This document shows, one piece after another, positions 1-9,600 of a stretch of DNA of 64,000 nt. The stretch spans positions 310,001-374,000 of the forward strand of contig NZ_VFPL01000001.1 of the NCBI RefSeq assembly GCF_006716645.1, written 5' to 3'. This DNA comes from Arcticibacter tournemirensis (GTDB taxonomy: Bacteria; Bacteroidota; Bacteroidia; Sphingobacteriales; Sphingobacteriaceae). Numbering within the stretch: the first letter of the stretch is position 1; each line of letters opens with the position of its first letter. Made by a program: the position numbers and the translations under genes. The notes under the pieces are model-generated. The model was not told the DNA's origin and made no database searches. It worked only from the letters and a program-made list of their open reading frames with translations.

Positions 1-1685
1 TGTTTAATGCAGTTAATTGCTGCATTAGATCGTATAGACATTGTGTTATCATGATGAATCGCGTCAATTTAGGCTTTTTAAGCAGCTTTTGCTGCCATTT
101 TCCTTAAGTTATGTGCTATGGCGGCCAGTCCGAACTCGATATTTACTTTAGGGAGTGTACGTAGTCTGAATCGATTGAACCTGTTATTGCTTTTTAGTTG
201 ACCAAATACAGCTTCTGGTTCTATCGCTCTGTTCTTTCTGAGCCTAACACCTTCTTCACTTAACAGCTTTTGCTTCACTTTCTCCTTAAAGGCCCTTAAG
301 GCATGGTTGACCTCAATTTTACGGTCTTCATCGCCTTTATAACACATTTTCCTGAGCGGACAGCCCTGGCAGCTCTCTGTTTTGTAACAGCTCACCTTAG
401 ATTTATACCCCAGCTCTGAGATGCGCTCAGATTCCTCCATTTTGATCATACGTTTGCCTGCCGGACATATAAAGTAATCCCCTTGCACATCGTAGGGCAG
501 GTTTGAGGCATGATATATATTCTTTTTAAAGCTGCGTTTTTGTTCTTTATGAAAGTAATTGTACTTGATAAAAGCCTCAATATCATTATCCTCCATCCAC
601 TGGTAGTTCTGCTCGCTTCCATACCCTGAGTCTGCCACTACTTTCTTTGATTGTTTATTGTAATGTGCTTTGAACTGCTCCAGGTGGAGGGTCAAAGTGG
701 CAGTATCTCCGGCACGCTGGTGAATGGAAAAGTTGGTAATAAACTGATTCTCGGTACTAATCTGGGTATTATAAGCCGGTTTAAGCTGGCCGTTTTTCAT
801 ATGGTCTTCCTTCATCCGCATGAAAGTAGCATCCTGATCGGTCTTGCTGTAGCTGTTGCGTGTGCCTAAAGTTTCCAGTTGCGCTTCATATTTCTCAAGT
901 CGGGGAAGTGCATCTTTTTCAAGCTTCTTAACCTCTTTTTTTTGTTGCTTGTTCAGCTCTGCCAAACGACCGTTCAGTTCATCTATCCTGTTCTTAAGTT
1001 CCGTTGAACTTACAGGAACGCCTGGCTTTTCCGGTGAGGCCAGTTCCGCTTTATCATGCTTTATAGACCTATCTATATCCCCAAGTACTCCGGTTATTTT
1101 TTCTTCCAGCTTTGCTTTATTCTTCTCTGTAGAGCCTTTCCATACAAAGGTATACCGGTTCGAAGCCGATTCCAGCTTGGTGCCGTCCACATACTGGATA
1201 TCAAGACTGACATAGCCAAGATCAGCCATCAAACGGACCAGTTCTGCAAACAGATGCTGGATCTTATCCTTTAACCGCTTACCACGAAAATCGTTAATAG
1301 TGCGGAAATCAGGGGTACTGTTGCCTGATAGCCACATGAAGTGGATATTTTCCTGCAGGGCCTGAGCCATCTTTCGACAAGAATAAATATTACAGAAGTA
1401 ACTGTAGAAAAGTACTTTAATTAGCATTCTGGGATGAAAGCTGCTGGTACCGCCGCCTTTATATCCTGAAAGAATATCATCGATATTAAGTGATTCAACA
1501 ACTTGGTTAACAATACGGACAGGATGATCTGATGGAATCCGATCCCCTATGTTCGAGGGAAAAAGCACAACCTGCTGCGAGGTTAACGCCTTAAAATGTA
1601 CATTTGATCTTGTTTTCATTAGCACCATTAATTTACGAATTAATGGGAAAACAAAAAAGGGTGTCCTTACTTTTTGGACACCCTC
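1..1685 (-). mobile_element. IS1182-type insertion sequence, copy 1 (left end outside window)
   Basis: The sequence from base 1 to 1685 matches the second copy at 31469-33153 wherever I compared it, including the transposase gene, so the element enters the window already missing about 83 bp of its left end. The right end is a terminal repeat reading GAGGGTGTCCAAAAAG inward, which also folds as a hairpin (GGGTGTCC / GGACACCC). It is followed directly by 16 bp that match an IS3-type right end, so this copy probably inserted into that older element. Confidence 0.9.
78..1628 (-). CDS. IS1182 family transposase
   Basis: Transposase of 516 residues that would cut and join the element's ends. The N-terminal third resembles the DUF772 region of IS5/IS1182 transposases (residues about 15-90, with FHPRMLIKVLFYSY). 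Acidic catalytic candidates lie in VDGTKLES (about 147-154), ADSGYGSEQN (about 333-342) and EPEAVFGQLK near the C terminus, as expected of a DDE nuclease with a long insertion. The insertion holds a Lys/Glu-rich coiled coil (about 165-250). A Cys cluster (CPAGKRM, CQGCPLRKMC) may bind metal. The protein is identical to the one at 31546-33096. The start is ATG, with an in-frame ATG three codons later. Confidence 0.92.
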   Translation of the reverse strand: MVLMKTRSNVHFKALTSQQVVLFPSNIGDRIPSDHPVRIVNQVVESLNIDDILSGYKGGGTSSFHPRMLIKVLFYSYFCNIYSCRKMAQALQENIHFMWLSGNSTPDFRTINDFRGKRLKDKIQHLFAELVRLMADLGYVSLDIQYVDGTKLESASNRYTFVWKGSTEKNKAKLEEKITGVLGDIDRSIKHDKAELASPEKPGVPVSSTELKNRIDELNGRLAELNKQQKKEVKKLEKDALPRLEKYEAQLETLGTRNSYSKTDQDATFMRMKEDHMKNGQLKPAYNTQISTENQFITNFSIHQRAGDTATLTLHLEQFKAHYNKQSKKVVADSGYGSEQNYQWMEDNDIEAFIKYNYFHKEQKRSFKKNIYHASNLPYDVQGDYFICPAGKRMIKMEESERISELGYKSKVSCYKTESCQGCPLRKMCYKGDEDRKIEVNHALRAFKEKVKQKLLSEEGVRLRKNRAIEPEAVFGQLKSNNRFNRFRLRTLPKVNIEFGLAAIAHNLRKMAAKAA

Positions 1686-1701
1686 ATTTCAGGACAAGAC
1701 A
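1686..1701 (+). repeat. 16-bp remnant of an IS3-type right end
   Basis: The 16 bases after the IS1182 end (ATTTCAGGACAAGACA) are identical to the outermost 16 bases of the right terminal repeats of elements A (4917-4932) and B (4894-4909). I read this as the scar of a further IS3 copy, to the left, that was interrupted by IS1182 copy 1. It is followed by a short direct repeat (CGTATAAGACC, partly twice). Confidence 0.7.
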
Positions 1702-1765
1702 CGTATAAGACCCGTATAAGACCGGTGTCGATTCCTAAAAAAGCTATACACCCAACAAGAAGTGT

Positions 1766-2317
1766 ATGGAAACAAAAAGAGGAGGAAAAAAGTCAACAAG
1801 GGAGAATAAGAATGTTCCCTTTGACAAGCGAGAAATTGAGACAATAGTCGAAATGATCGAATCAGGCGTACCCCGTCGGGAGATACGGAGTCAGTACGGG
1901 ATGCATGAATCGACCTTGACCAATTGGATGAGCCGGTATGGATCAGAGGCGTATCATGCAGGGCAAAACCGGAGGTATAGTCCCTCGGAGAAACGGTCAG
2001 TGCTGCGGGCCGTGGAGTCAGGGATGTCGGTTCGGGAAGCATGTATAGCTTTTGGAATAAGGAGCAAAACAGTAGTAGCCGGCTGGCTAAGACAACAGAA
2101 AGCAGAAAATGCCGAACTTAGGCGTCAAATAGCACCCGTGAAATCAGAAGAGAAGGAACCAAAAGGAGATTCGTCAGGCCAGGTCAAGAGGTTGGCGGAA
2201 CAACTGGCAGAGGCACAGTTAAAGATCCGGGCCCTGGAGACGATGATCGATATAGCCGAAGAACAGCTTAAAATCGATATCCGAAAAAAGTCTGGAGCCA
2301 AACAGTCACCAAAATGA
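1766..2317 (+). CDS. IS3-family transposase OrfA (element A)
   Basis: 183-residue DNA-binding half of an IS3-type transposase. Two helix-turn-helix segments are visible: residues about 22-55 (ETIVEMIESGVPRREIRSQY) and about 70-105 (RAVESGMSVREACIAFG). A leucine-rich coiled coil follows (about 125-175), typical of OrfA oligomerisation. A canonical slippery heptamer A AAA AAG in the zero frame (2284-2290) lies just before the stop, and orfB is in the -1 frame, so a fused OrfAB transposase is expected by programmed frameshifting as known for this family. orfB overlaps by 4 bp. Identical to the gene at 3348-3899. Confidence 0.92.
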   Translation: METKRGGKKSTRENKNVPFDKREIETIVEMIESGVPRREIRSQYGMHESTLTNWMSRYGSEAYHAGQNRRYSPSEKRSVLRAVESGMSVREACIAFGIRSKTVVAGWLRQQKAENAELRRQIAPVKSEEKEPKGDSSGQVKRLAEQLAEAQLKIRALETMIDIAEEQLKIDIRKKSGAKQSPK

Positions 2318-3213
2318 AACAGGAGGAGCCCCGAATGGGAATAAAGACGCTGTGCAGATTGTTTGGCAAGAGCCGCCATGCCTGGTATGACCACCAGTGG
2401 CGCTATGAGGATATTGGATTAAAAGAGGAGATCACCCTTCAGCATGTCCATCAGATCCGTCAGGGCCTTCCGCGGACAGGTACCCTGAAATTACATTACA
2501 TGCTCGCTCCCATGCTGGCAGAGCATGGCATCCGGATCGGGCGGGACTATTTATTTGATCTGATGCGGGAGCACGGACTGGATATCCGTCGCAGAAAGAG
2601 GCGGGTAGTGACGACCGATTCGCGCCATTGGATGCATAAATATGCCAATCTGGTGAGAGAATTGAGGGTTAACCGTCCCGAGCAGGTATGGGTGAGTGAC
2701 ATTACTTATATCCGCATGAACAGCGGATGGGGTTATCTCAGCCTGGTGACGGATGCTTACTCCCGCAAGATCATGGGTTACTGCTTTCATAAAGATCTCA
2801 GCGCGGAAGGATGTGTAGAAGCACTGCGAATGGCCCTGGACCAGCGGATCTATCAGGATGAACTGATCCATCATTCCGACCGGGGATCCCAGTATTGCAG
2901 CAAAGAGTATGTAGAGGTTTTACTGGGCAGCAGGATTGCCATCAGTATGACCGAAAATGGCGATCCCTATGAAAATGCACTGGCTGAACGGGTGAACGGG
3001 ATTCTCAAAGAAGAATTCAATCTGCATCACTCAGGACTCGGCTTTGAGGACACCAAAACAAAGATCGCCGAAAGCATCCGGGCATATAATGAGGTAAGAC
3101 CTCATGCCAGTTGTGATTACCTAACCCCTGAGCAGGCGCATTTACGGGCAGGGGTCTTGATGAAACGCTGGAAAAATAAAAAATCAAAAAAGGAGGGACT
3201 TGTCCTTGTATAG
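2314..3213 (+). CDS. IS3-family transposase OrfB, rve integrase domain (element A)
   Basis: 299-residue catalytic half of the transposase. An HTH_21-like segment occupies about residues 35-95 and the retroviral-integrase fold about 115-280. The DDE residues sit in WVSDITYI (D), HHSDRGSQY (D) and ENALAERVNGILKEE (E). The ATG start overlaps the orfA stop, but the active enzyme is probably the OrfAB fusion made by -1 slippage at 2284-2290. Identical to the gene at 3896-4795, so A and B are recent duplicates. Confidence 0.93.
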   Translation: MKQEEPRMGIKTLCRLFGKSRHAWYDHQWRYEDIGLKEEITLQHVHQIRQGLPRTGTLKLHYMLAPMLAEHGIRIGRDYLFDLMREHGLDIRRRKRRVVTTDSRHWMHKYANLVRELRVNRPEQVWVSDITYIRMNSGWGYLSLVTDAYSRKIMGYCFHKDLSAEGCVEALRMALDQRIYQDELIHHSDRGSQYCSKEYVEVLLGSRIAISMTENGDPYENALAERVNGILKEEFNLHHSGLGFEDTKTKIAESIRAYNEVRPHASCDYLTPEQAHLRAGVLMKRWKNKKSKKEGLVLV

Positions 3214-3347
3214 TTCAAACAGGATTAACAAATTGCAGTGTATAATCGAAACAGGAATAACAAATCGAAGTGTATAATTAATTCAGGATTTATTCATTAA
3301 CCTGTATTGTCGATTCCTAAAAAAGCTATACACCCAACAAGAAGTGT

Positions 3348-3899
3348 ATGGAAACAAAAAGAGGAGGAAAAAAGTCAACAAGGGAGAATAAGAATGTTCC
3401 CTTTGACAAGCGAGAAATTGAGACAATAGTCGAAATGATCGAATCAGGCGTACCCCGTCGGGAGATACGGAGTCAGTACGGGATGCATGAATCGACCTTG
3501 ACCAATTGGATGAGCCGGTATGGATCAGAGGCGTATCATGCAGGGCAAAACCGGAGGTATAGTCCCTCGGAGAAACGGTCAGTGCTGCGGGCCGTGGAGT
3601 CAGGGATGTCGGTTCGGGAAGCATGTATAGCTTTTGGAATAAGGAGCAAAACAGTAGTAGCCGGCTGGCTAAGACAACAGAAAGCAGAAAATGCCGAACT
3701 TAGGCGTCAAATAGCACCCGTGAAATCAGAAGAGAAGGAACCAAAAGGAGATTCGTCAGGCCAGGTCAAGAGGTTGGCGGAACAACTGGCAGAGGCACAG
3801 TTAAAGATCCGGGCCCTGGAGACGATGATCGATATAGCCGAAGAACAGCTTAAAATCGATATCCGAAAAAAGTCTGGAGCCAAACAGTCACCAAAATGA
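3348..3899 (+). CDS. IS3-family transposase OrfA (element B)
   Basis: Identical 183-residue duplicate of the OrfA at 1766-2317: two helix-turn-helix segments, a C-terminal coiled coil, and the A AAA AAG slippery heptamer at 3866-3872 ahead of the stop. B is the only uninterrupted copy in the window and is probably the functional one, with both terminal repeats intact. Confidence 0.92.
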   Translation: METKRGGKKSTRENKNVPFDKREIETIVEMIESGVPRREIRSQYGMHESTLTNWMSRYGSEAYHAGQNRRYSPSEKRSVLRAVESGMSVREACIAFGIRSKTVVAGWLRQQKAENAELRRQIAPVKSEEKEPKGDSSGQVKRLAEQLAEAQLKIRALETMIDIAEEQLKIDIRKKSGAKQSPK

Positions 3900-4795
3900 A
3901 ACAGGAGGAGCCCCGAATGGGAATAAAGACGCTGTGCAGATTGTTTGGCAAGAGCCGCCATGCCTGGTATGACCACCAGTGGCGCTATGAGGATATTGGA
4001 TTAAAAGAGGAGATCACCCTTCAGCATGTCCATCAGATCCGTCAGGGCCTTCCGCGGACAGGTACCCTGAAATTACATTACATGCTCGCTCCCATGCTGG
4101 CAGAGCATGGCATCCGGATCGGGCGGGACTATTTATTTGATCTGATGCGGGAGCACGGACTGGATATCCGTCGCAGAAAGAGGCGGGTAGTGACGACCGA
4201 TTCGCGCCATTGGATGCATAAATATGCCAATCTGGTGAGAGAATTGAGGGTTAACCGTCCCGAGCAGGTATGGGTGAGTGACATTACTTATATCCGCATG
4301 AACAGCGGATGGGGTTATCTCAGCCTGGTGACGGATGCTTACTCCCGCAAGATCATGGGTTACTGCTTTCATAAAGATCTCAGCGCGGAAGGATGTGTAG
4401 AAGCACTGCGAATGGCCCTGGACCAGCGGATCTATCAGGATGAACTGATCCATCATTCCGACCGGGGATCCCAGTATTGCAGCAAAGAGTATGTAGAGGT
4501 TTTACTGGGCAGCAGGATTGCCATCAGTATGACCGAAAATGGCGATCCCTATGAAAATGCACTGGCTGAACGGGTGAACGGGATTCTCAAAGAAGAATTC
4601 AATCTGCATCACTCAGGACTCGGCTTTGAGGACACCAAAACAAAGATCGCCGAAAGCATCCGGGCATATAATGAGGTAAGACCTCATGCCAGTTGTGATT
4701 ACCTAACCCCTGAGCAGGCGCATTTACGGGCAGGGGTCTTGATGAAACGCTGGAAAAATAAAAAATCAAAAAAGGAGGGACTTGTCCTTGTATAG
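3896..4795 (+). CDS. IS3-family transposase OrfB, rve integrase domain (element B)
   Basis: Identical 299-residue duplicate of the OrfB at 2314-3213, with the same DDE motifs (VSDITYI, HHSDRGSQY, ENALAERVNG). It overlaps orfA by 4 bp and is expected to be made mainly as an OrfAB fusion by -1 frameshifting. About 115 bp of non-coding element sequence separate its stop from the right terminal repeat. Confidence 0.93.
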   Translation: MKQEEPRMGIKTLCRLFGKSRHAWYDHQWRYEDIGLKEEITLQHVHQIRQGLPRTGTLKLHYMLAPMLAEHGIRIGRDYLFDLMREHGLDIRRRKRRVVTTDSRHWMHKYANLVRELRVNRPEQVWVSDITYIRMNSGWGYLSLVTDAYSRKIMGYCFHKDLSAEGCVEALRMALDQRIYQDELIHHSDRGSQYCSKEYVEVLLGSRIAISMTENGDPYENALAERVNGILKEEFNLHHSGLGFEDTKTKIAESIRAYNEVRPHASCDYLTPEQAHLRAGVLMKRWKNKKSKKEGLVLV

Positions 4796-4988
4796 TTCAA
4801 ACAGGATTAACAAATTGCAGTGTATAATCGAAACAGGAATAACAAATCGAAGTGTATAATTAATTCAGGATTTATTCATTAACCTGTATAGCTATTTCAG
4901 GACAAGACATATAGCTATTTCAGGACAAGACACGGACTGTCCATTCCTAAAAAAAGTTTACATAAGAAAGTTTTCAAAGAACAAGAAA

Positions 4989-5360
4989 ATGAGTATTAAA
5001 AATGAATTACCCCGGAAGGGAAAATTGGGAAAAGAATCGAATCATTCTGATAGTTTCAGGATTCAGGTGGCGTTAGAATATTTAGATGGCGACTATAGCC
5101 AGGCACAGGTTGAAAAAAAATACGGATTACCAGAAAGAAGTGTTTATCGTTTTGTAAATTGGTATAACGATAACCAGAAAGAGCTTATGCAAGACCAACC
5201 GGTAGAAGCACAGGAAGCTTCGTTTACTTCAAAGGAACTGGCTGCGCTTGAAAAGAAGCTATCCCTTGCAGAGATGAAGATCGCAGCCCTTGAAAAAGTC
5301 ATTGCTATGGCCAACGAAGAATACCGGACAGATCTTAAAAAAAAAGCTGTTACCAGGTGA
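4989..5360 (+). CDS. IS3-family transposase OrfA (element C)
   Basis: 123-residue helix-turn-helix protein: HTH at about residues 25-60 (YLDGDYSQAQVEKKYGLPERSV is the core; the recognition helix is PERSVYRFVNWY), followed by a coiled coil (about 75-115, LEKKLSLAEMKIAALEKVI). A run of nine A followed by G (5337-5346) near the 3' end is a likely slippery site, and orfB lies in the -1 frame with a 4-bp overlap, so an OrfAB fusion is expected. It has a single HTH where OrfA of A/B has two, which explains the shorter length. Confidence 0.9.
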   Translation: MSIKNELPRKGKLGKESNHSDSFRIQVALEYLDGDYSQAQVEKKYGLPERSVYRFVNWYNDNQKELMQDQPVEAQEASFTSKELAALEKKLSLAEMKIAALEKVIAMANEEYRTDLKKKAVTR

Positions 5361-6238
5361 TGGCCGAACTGCGGGGAACACGCAAACATTATAGCTTAGC
5401 CAATCTTTGCGCGGCATTTGGTTATACCAGGCAGGCCTGGTATAACTATTTAAAAAGATCAGAACTTCAGATTTTTCAGGAGCATATTGTATTGCAGAAA
5501 ATTAAAGAGATTAGAAAGGAACTGCCTAAAACCGGCTGTATCAAACTTTACAAAGAGCTCAATAATGGTTTTTTGCAGGACTTAGGGATAGCAATGGGCA
5601 GAGATGCTGTATTTGACCTGGTTAGAGAGAATGGGATGCTTGTCAAATCCAGCAAAAGGCATGTGTGTACTACCAATTCCTATCACAGGTATAGAATTCA
5701 TCCTGATCTGGTGCAACGAAGGCATCCACAGCACGCTGAAGAAATATGGGTGAGTGACATTACTTACATTACCACCATGTCCGGATTCAACTACCTGTCT
5801 TTAGTAACAGATGCGTACTCAAGAAAAATAACAGGGTACTTTCTGTCAGTAAACCTCAAAGCTGAAGGATGTATAAAAGCACTCGATCAGGCACTAGCTG
5901 CAAGGATATATCCTGAAAACACATTAATACATCACTCGGACAGGGGCACGCAGTATTGTTGTGATGATTATGTGTCCAAACTCAGGCAAAGGGATATCCA
6001 GATCAGCATGACACAAACCGGCAGCCCCTATGACAATGCCATCGCAGAGCGTATTAACGGAATACTTAAAACAGAATTTGATCTTTATAAAACCTTCAAA
6101 TCTCATAGCCAGGCAAACGCAGCAGTGGATAAGGCCATCTTTAATTATAACAACCTGAGGTTACATGCAAGTTGCAGCTACCAGACTCCGGAACATACCC
6201 ATAATCAAGAAAAAACAAATCAAATCACCTTAAATTAA
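5357..6238 (+). CDS. IS3-family transposase OrfB, rve integrase domain (element C)
   Basis: 293-residue integrase-type transposase. DDE motifs: WVSDITYIT (D), HHSDRGTQYCC (D) and NAIAERINGILKTEF (E). An HTH_21-like region precedes the catalytic core. The first codon is GTG (5357), with ATG directly after at 5360. Translation probably arises from frameshifting out of orfA. Similar throughout to the A/B OrfB, which places both types in the same IS3 subgroup. Confidence 0.92.
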   Translation: MMAELRGTRKHYSLANLCAAFGYTRQAWYNYLKRSELQIFQEHIVLQKIKEIRKELPKTGCIKLYKELNNGFLQDLGIAMGRDAVFDLVRENGMLVKSSKRHVCTTNSYHRYRIHPDLVQRRHPQHAEEIWVSDITYITTMSGFNYLSLVTDAYSRKITGYFLSVNLKAEGCIKALDQALAARIYPENTLIHHSDRGTQYCCDDYVSKLRQRDIQISMTQTGSPYDNAIAERINGILKTEFDLYKTFKSHSQANAAVDKAIFNYNNLRLHASCSYQTPEHTHNQEKTNQITLN

Positions 6239-6364
6239 AGTTATGTAAACAAATAACAGAAAGAAAACTTAACATTGTAAACCCAACACAGTTATAATAA
6301 CTTTTGCTGTAAACACAGAGTAGTAACAACATTTCTTATTGTAAACTTATTCCAGTATAGGACA

Positions 6365-6680
6365 GACCTGAAATAGTGCGCACCTGAATCGCACTTTCCG
6401 CGCACTTTGTTCGCACTTCGTTCGCTCGGCGAGCGAATAACGTGCGCAAAAAGTGCCTGCTATGTAAGCACTAAGTGTGCCTTATTTCGGGCGCGGGTCT
6501 CTGCCGATCCTCTTTTCGGCCCCCCGGCTATATGCAAAAAGCCCGGACCTTCCGATCCGGGCTTCAATTATTTCCCTTTTCTAATTTTAGAATCCAGGCT
6601 CCTCAGCTAATGGCATCCATTCTCTAATCCGTCTCCGCTGCCTCTTGCTTCCTGATTCTTACTTCTTTTCTCTCTTAATC
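6365..6680. other. Intergenic region with strong secondary structure
   Basis: No gene is seen in these 316 bp. The sequence 6391-6456 folds as a long hairpin: GCACTTT (6391-6397) with AAAGTGC (6450-6456), GCGCAC (6400-6405) with GTGCGC (6442-6447), and an inner stem TTCGCTC / GAGCGAA (6421-6437). It is much more GC-rich than its surroundings and its origin is unknown. The nrdJ terminator lies at 6539-6564. Confidence 0.5.
6539..6564 (-). terminator. Rho-independent terminator of nrdJ
   Basis: Perfect 9-bp stem AAGCCCGGA / TCCGGGCTT. Read on the minus strand it is followed by a T run (TTTTTGC). It lies about 115 bp downstream of the nrdJ stop. Confidence 0.8.
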
Positions 6681-9600
6681 CTACGAGCAACCTCCCTGTG
6701 TACCACAATTCAGACATTTGTAACAGGTTCCCGAGCGAACCATAATATGGCCGCAATTAGTACATGCCGGAGCGTCTGACTGGGCGCCTCCCGAAATATC
6801 AAGAACTGGTTTGTATACTTTATCTGCTTTAACTTTCTCAGAAGGGGTTTCTGCGAAAGTATTCTCGTAGGCGTTCTCATCTTCATCAACAAGCTGAGGG
6901 TTGCCTAAAACAGCATTTTGCTCGGTTATCACGTGTACAAGATCAGATCTGTCAAGGTATTCATATCCCAGAAGCCTGAAGATGTAGTCGATTATAGAGG
7001 TAGCACTCTTAATATTATCGTGACCCGAAACCATACCTGAAGGCTCAAAGCGGGTGAACACGAACTTATCCACAAATTCTTCGAGCGGCACACCGTACTG
7101 AAGGCCTACCGATACTGCTATAGCAAAGCAGTTCATCAGCGATCTGAACGTAGCACCTTCTTTATGCATATCCACAAAGATCTCACCTAGTGTCCCGTCT
7201 TCATACTGTCCGGTACGTACATAAATGGTTTGTCCGCCTACCGCTGCTTTCTGCGTGAAGCCACTACGTTTAGCCGGCAAAACTTTGCGTTGAACAACAG
7301 ACGAAAGCTGGCGTTTGAACGTGGTATCGGTTGATTTCTCGATGATGGCACGGGCTGCTTCAAGCACCTGTTCAGGAGTAAGATCGCTTAACTTAACATT
7401 GGCAGCTTCACCTAAAACCTCTTCCACAGAATCTATTGAATCTTCTTCCTTGCTGGAAGATTTGGTAGAAAGAGGCTGAGATAATTTACATCCGTCGCGG
7501 TAAAGTGCATTCGCCTTAAGACCTAATTCCCAGGAAAGCTGATAACAATCCTTTATTTCTTCTACTGTTGCTTCGTTGGGCAAATTGATCGTTTTAGAAA
7601 TAGCGCCCGAAAGGAAAGGCTGGGCTGCAGCCATCATTTTAATATGACCGTGAGCATGGATATACCGCTGACCTTTCATTCCGCATTTATTAGCGCAATC
7701 GAATATTGGGTAGTGGCTCTCTTTAAGGTAAGGAGCACCTTCCAGGGTCATGGTTCCGCAAATAAATTCGTTTGCTTCGGCAATCTGCTGACGGCTGAAT
7801 CCAAGTGCACGCAGAAAATTGAAATCAGGAGAGTTATATTTTTCAGGTTTGAAGCCCAGACGTTTCAGGCAGTCTTCGCCTAGTGTCCACTGGTTAAATA
7901 CAAATCCTATTTCAAAAGCTGATATTACTGCTTTATCTAATTTTTCGATTTCAGCCTGTTTAAAGCCTTTGGAAAGAAGTGTATCAAAGTTAATGTGGGG
8001 CGCACCTTTTAGAGTCGCACTACCTTTGGCGTAATTGATAATCGCCTCGATCTCATGTTCCTTATATCCAAGGTTTTTAAGTGCAGCTGGTACCGCCTGG
8101 TTGATGATCTTAAAATAACCGCCGCCAGAAAGCTTCTTAAATTTCACAAGAGCAAAATCAGGCTCGATACCGGTAGTATCGCAATCCATTACCAGGCCAA
8201 TGGTTCCGGTAGGTGCAATAACCGTTGTCTGAGCATTACGATATCCGTATTTCTCGCCTAGTTCTACGGCCTTATCCCATGAATTGCAAGCTGCAGAAAG
8301 GAGGTAATCAGGGCAATATTTCGGGTCAATTCCCGGAGGCGCAATTTCCAGGCCTTCATAGTTCTCTGTCGAATTATAGGCAGCAAAACGATGATTACGC
8401 ATCACACGCAGCATATGCTGTTTATTTTCATCATAACGTTTGAATGCACCGAGCGACTTGGCCATTTCCGCTGAAGTTGCATAAGCGGTACCGGTCATGA
8501 TAGCGGTGATAGCGCCACCTATAGCCCTTGCTTTTTCACTGTCGTAAGGAATACCTGCAACCATGAGCATAGAGCCCAGGTTAGCATATCCAAGTCCCAG
8601 AGTGCGGTAATCGTACGACAGCTGAGCTACTTCCTTAGAAGGGAACTGAGCCATCAGCACAGAGATTTCTAACACGACAGTCCAGATACGACAGGCGTGT
8701 TCATACCCCTTCACATCAAACACAAAGGTATCGGGGTTAAAGAAGTGCGCCAGGTTAACAGAGGCAAGATTACAAGCCGTGTTATCCAGGAACATATATT
8801 CTGAACAAGGGTTGGATGCATTGATGCGTCCGCCTTCGGGACAAGTATGCCATTCGTTGATAGTAGTATCATACTGAACACCAGGATCGGCACAGGCCCA
8901 GGCAGCAAATGCGATATCCTGCCAAAGCTTATCAGCGGAGATCGATTTCAGTGTGCGGCCATCGGTCCTTGATTTTAAATCCCAGGCAGACCCGCCCTCT
9001 AGTGCTTTGAAGAATGCATTGGGGATACGAACCGAGTTGTTTGAATTCTGACCAGATACTGTGCGATAAGCTTCGCCTTCATAGTCGGAAGAATATCCGG
9101 CGGCAATCAGAGCGGCTACTTTGCGTTCTTCTTCTACTTTCCAGTTAACAAAATTTTCTATTTCAGGGTGGTCCAGATCAAGACAAACCATCTTTGCAGC
9201 ACGACGGGTAGTACCCCCCGACTTTATTGCTCCGGCAGCACGATCGCCGATCTTAAGGAAGGACATTAATCCGGATGAATAGCCTCCTCCCGAAAGTTTT
9301 TCATTTTCTCCGCGGATAGAGGAGAAGTTCGTTCCGACGCCTGATCCATATTTAAATATGCGTGCTTCACGTACCCAAAGATCCATGATGCCACCGTCGT
9401 TAACCAGATCGTCGGTTACCGACAGAATAAAACAAGCGTGCGGTTGCGGGCGCTCGTAGGCGGAAGTAGATTTCTTCAGTTCTTCTGTTTCGGGATCAAC
9501 AAAATAGTGTCCCTGTGGTTTACCTGTAATTCCGTAAGAGCTGTGTAAGCCGGTATTGAACCACTGAGGCGAATTAGGAGCAGCAAGCTGACCTACAATA

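Larger units (their letters stand above)
3308..4909 (+). mobile_element. IS3-family element B, complete, inserted in the right end of A
   Basis: A complete 1602-bp copy from TGTCGATTCC to AGGACAAGACA. Both flanks are pieces of element A's right end. The trinucleotide TAT is duplicated (3305-3307 and 4910-4912), which marks the insertion point inside A's terminal repeat. The body appears identical to A, giving an exact 1582-bp period over 1726-3307 and 3308-4889. Confidence 0.92.
1726..4932 (+). mobile_element. IS3-family element A, interrupted by an identical copy (B)
   Basis: The left end at 1726 begins TGTCGATTCCTAAAAAAG. The right end is split: the body runs to 3307, and the last 20 bases reappear at 4913-4932 after the inserted copy B. 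Left and right ends match as imperfect inverted repeats of about 25 bp (shared core AGCTATACA). Target duplication CGG is seen at 1723-1725 and 4933-4935. The element alone would be 1602 bp. Genes orfA and orfB overlap and are joined by a frameshift signal. Confidence 0.88.
4938..6364 (+). mobile_element. IS3-family element C (a different IS3 type)
   Basis: 1427-bp element. The left end TGTCCATTCCTAAAAAAAG and the right end (reading inward TGTCCTATACTGGAATAAG) are imperfect inverted repeats sharing AAGTTTACA. The 3-bp duplication GAC flanks it (4935-4937 and 6365-6367). Its target overlaps the target duplication of element A by one base, so A and C inserted 2 bp apart. The two proteins are related to but clearly different from those of A and B. 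Confidence 0.88.

Noticed and set aside
651-1274. Plus-strand open frames inside IS1182 copy 1 (and the same inside copy 2 at 32119-32742)
   Set aside because: They are antisense to the transposase, have low-complexity Ser/Phe-rich translations and no recognisable domain; they are codon shadows.
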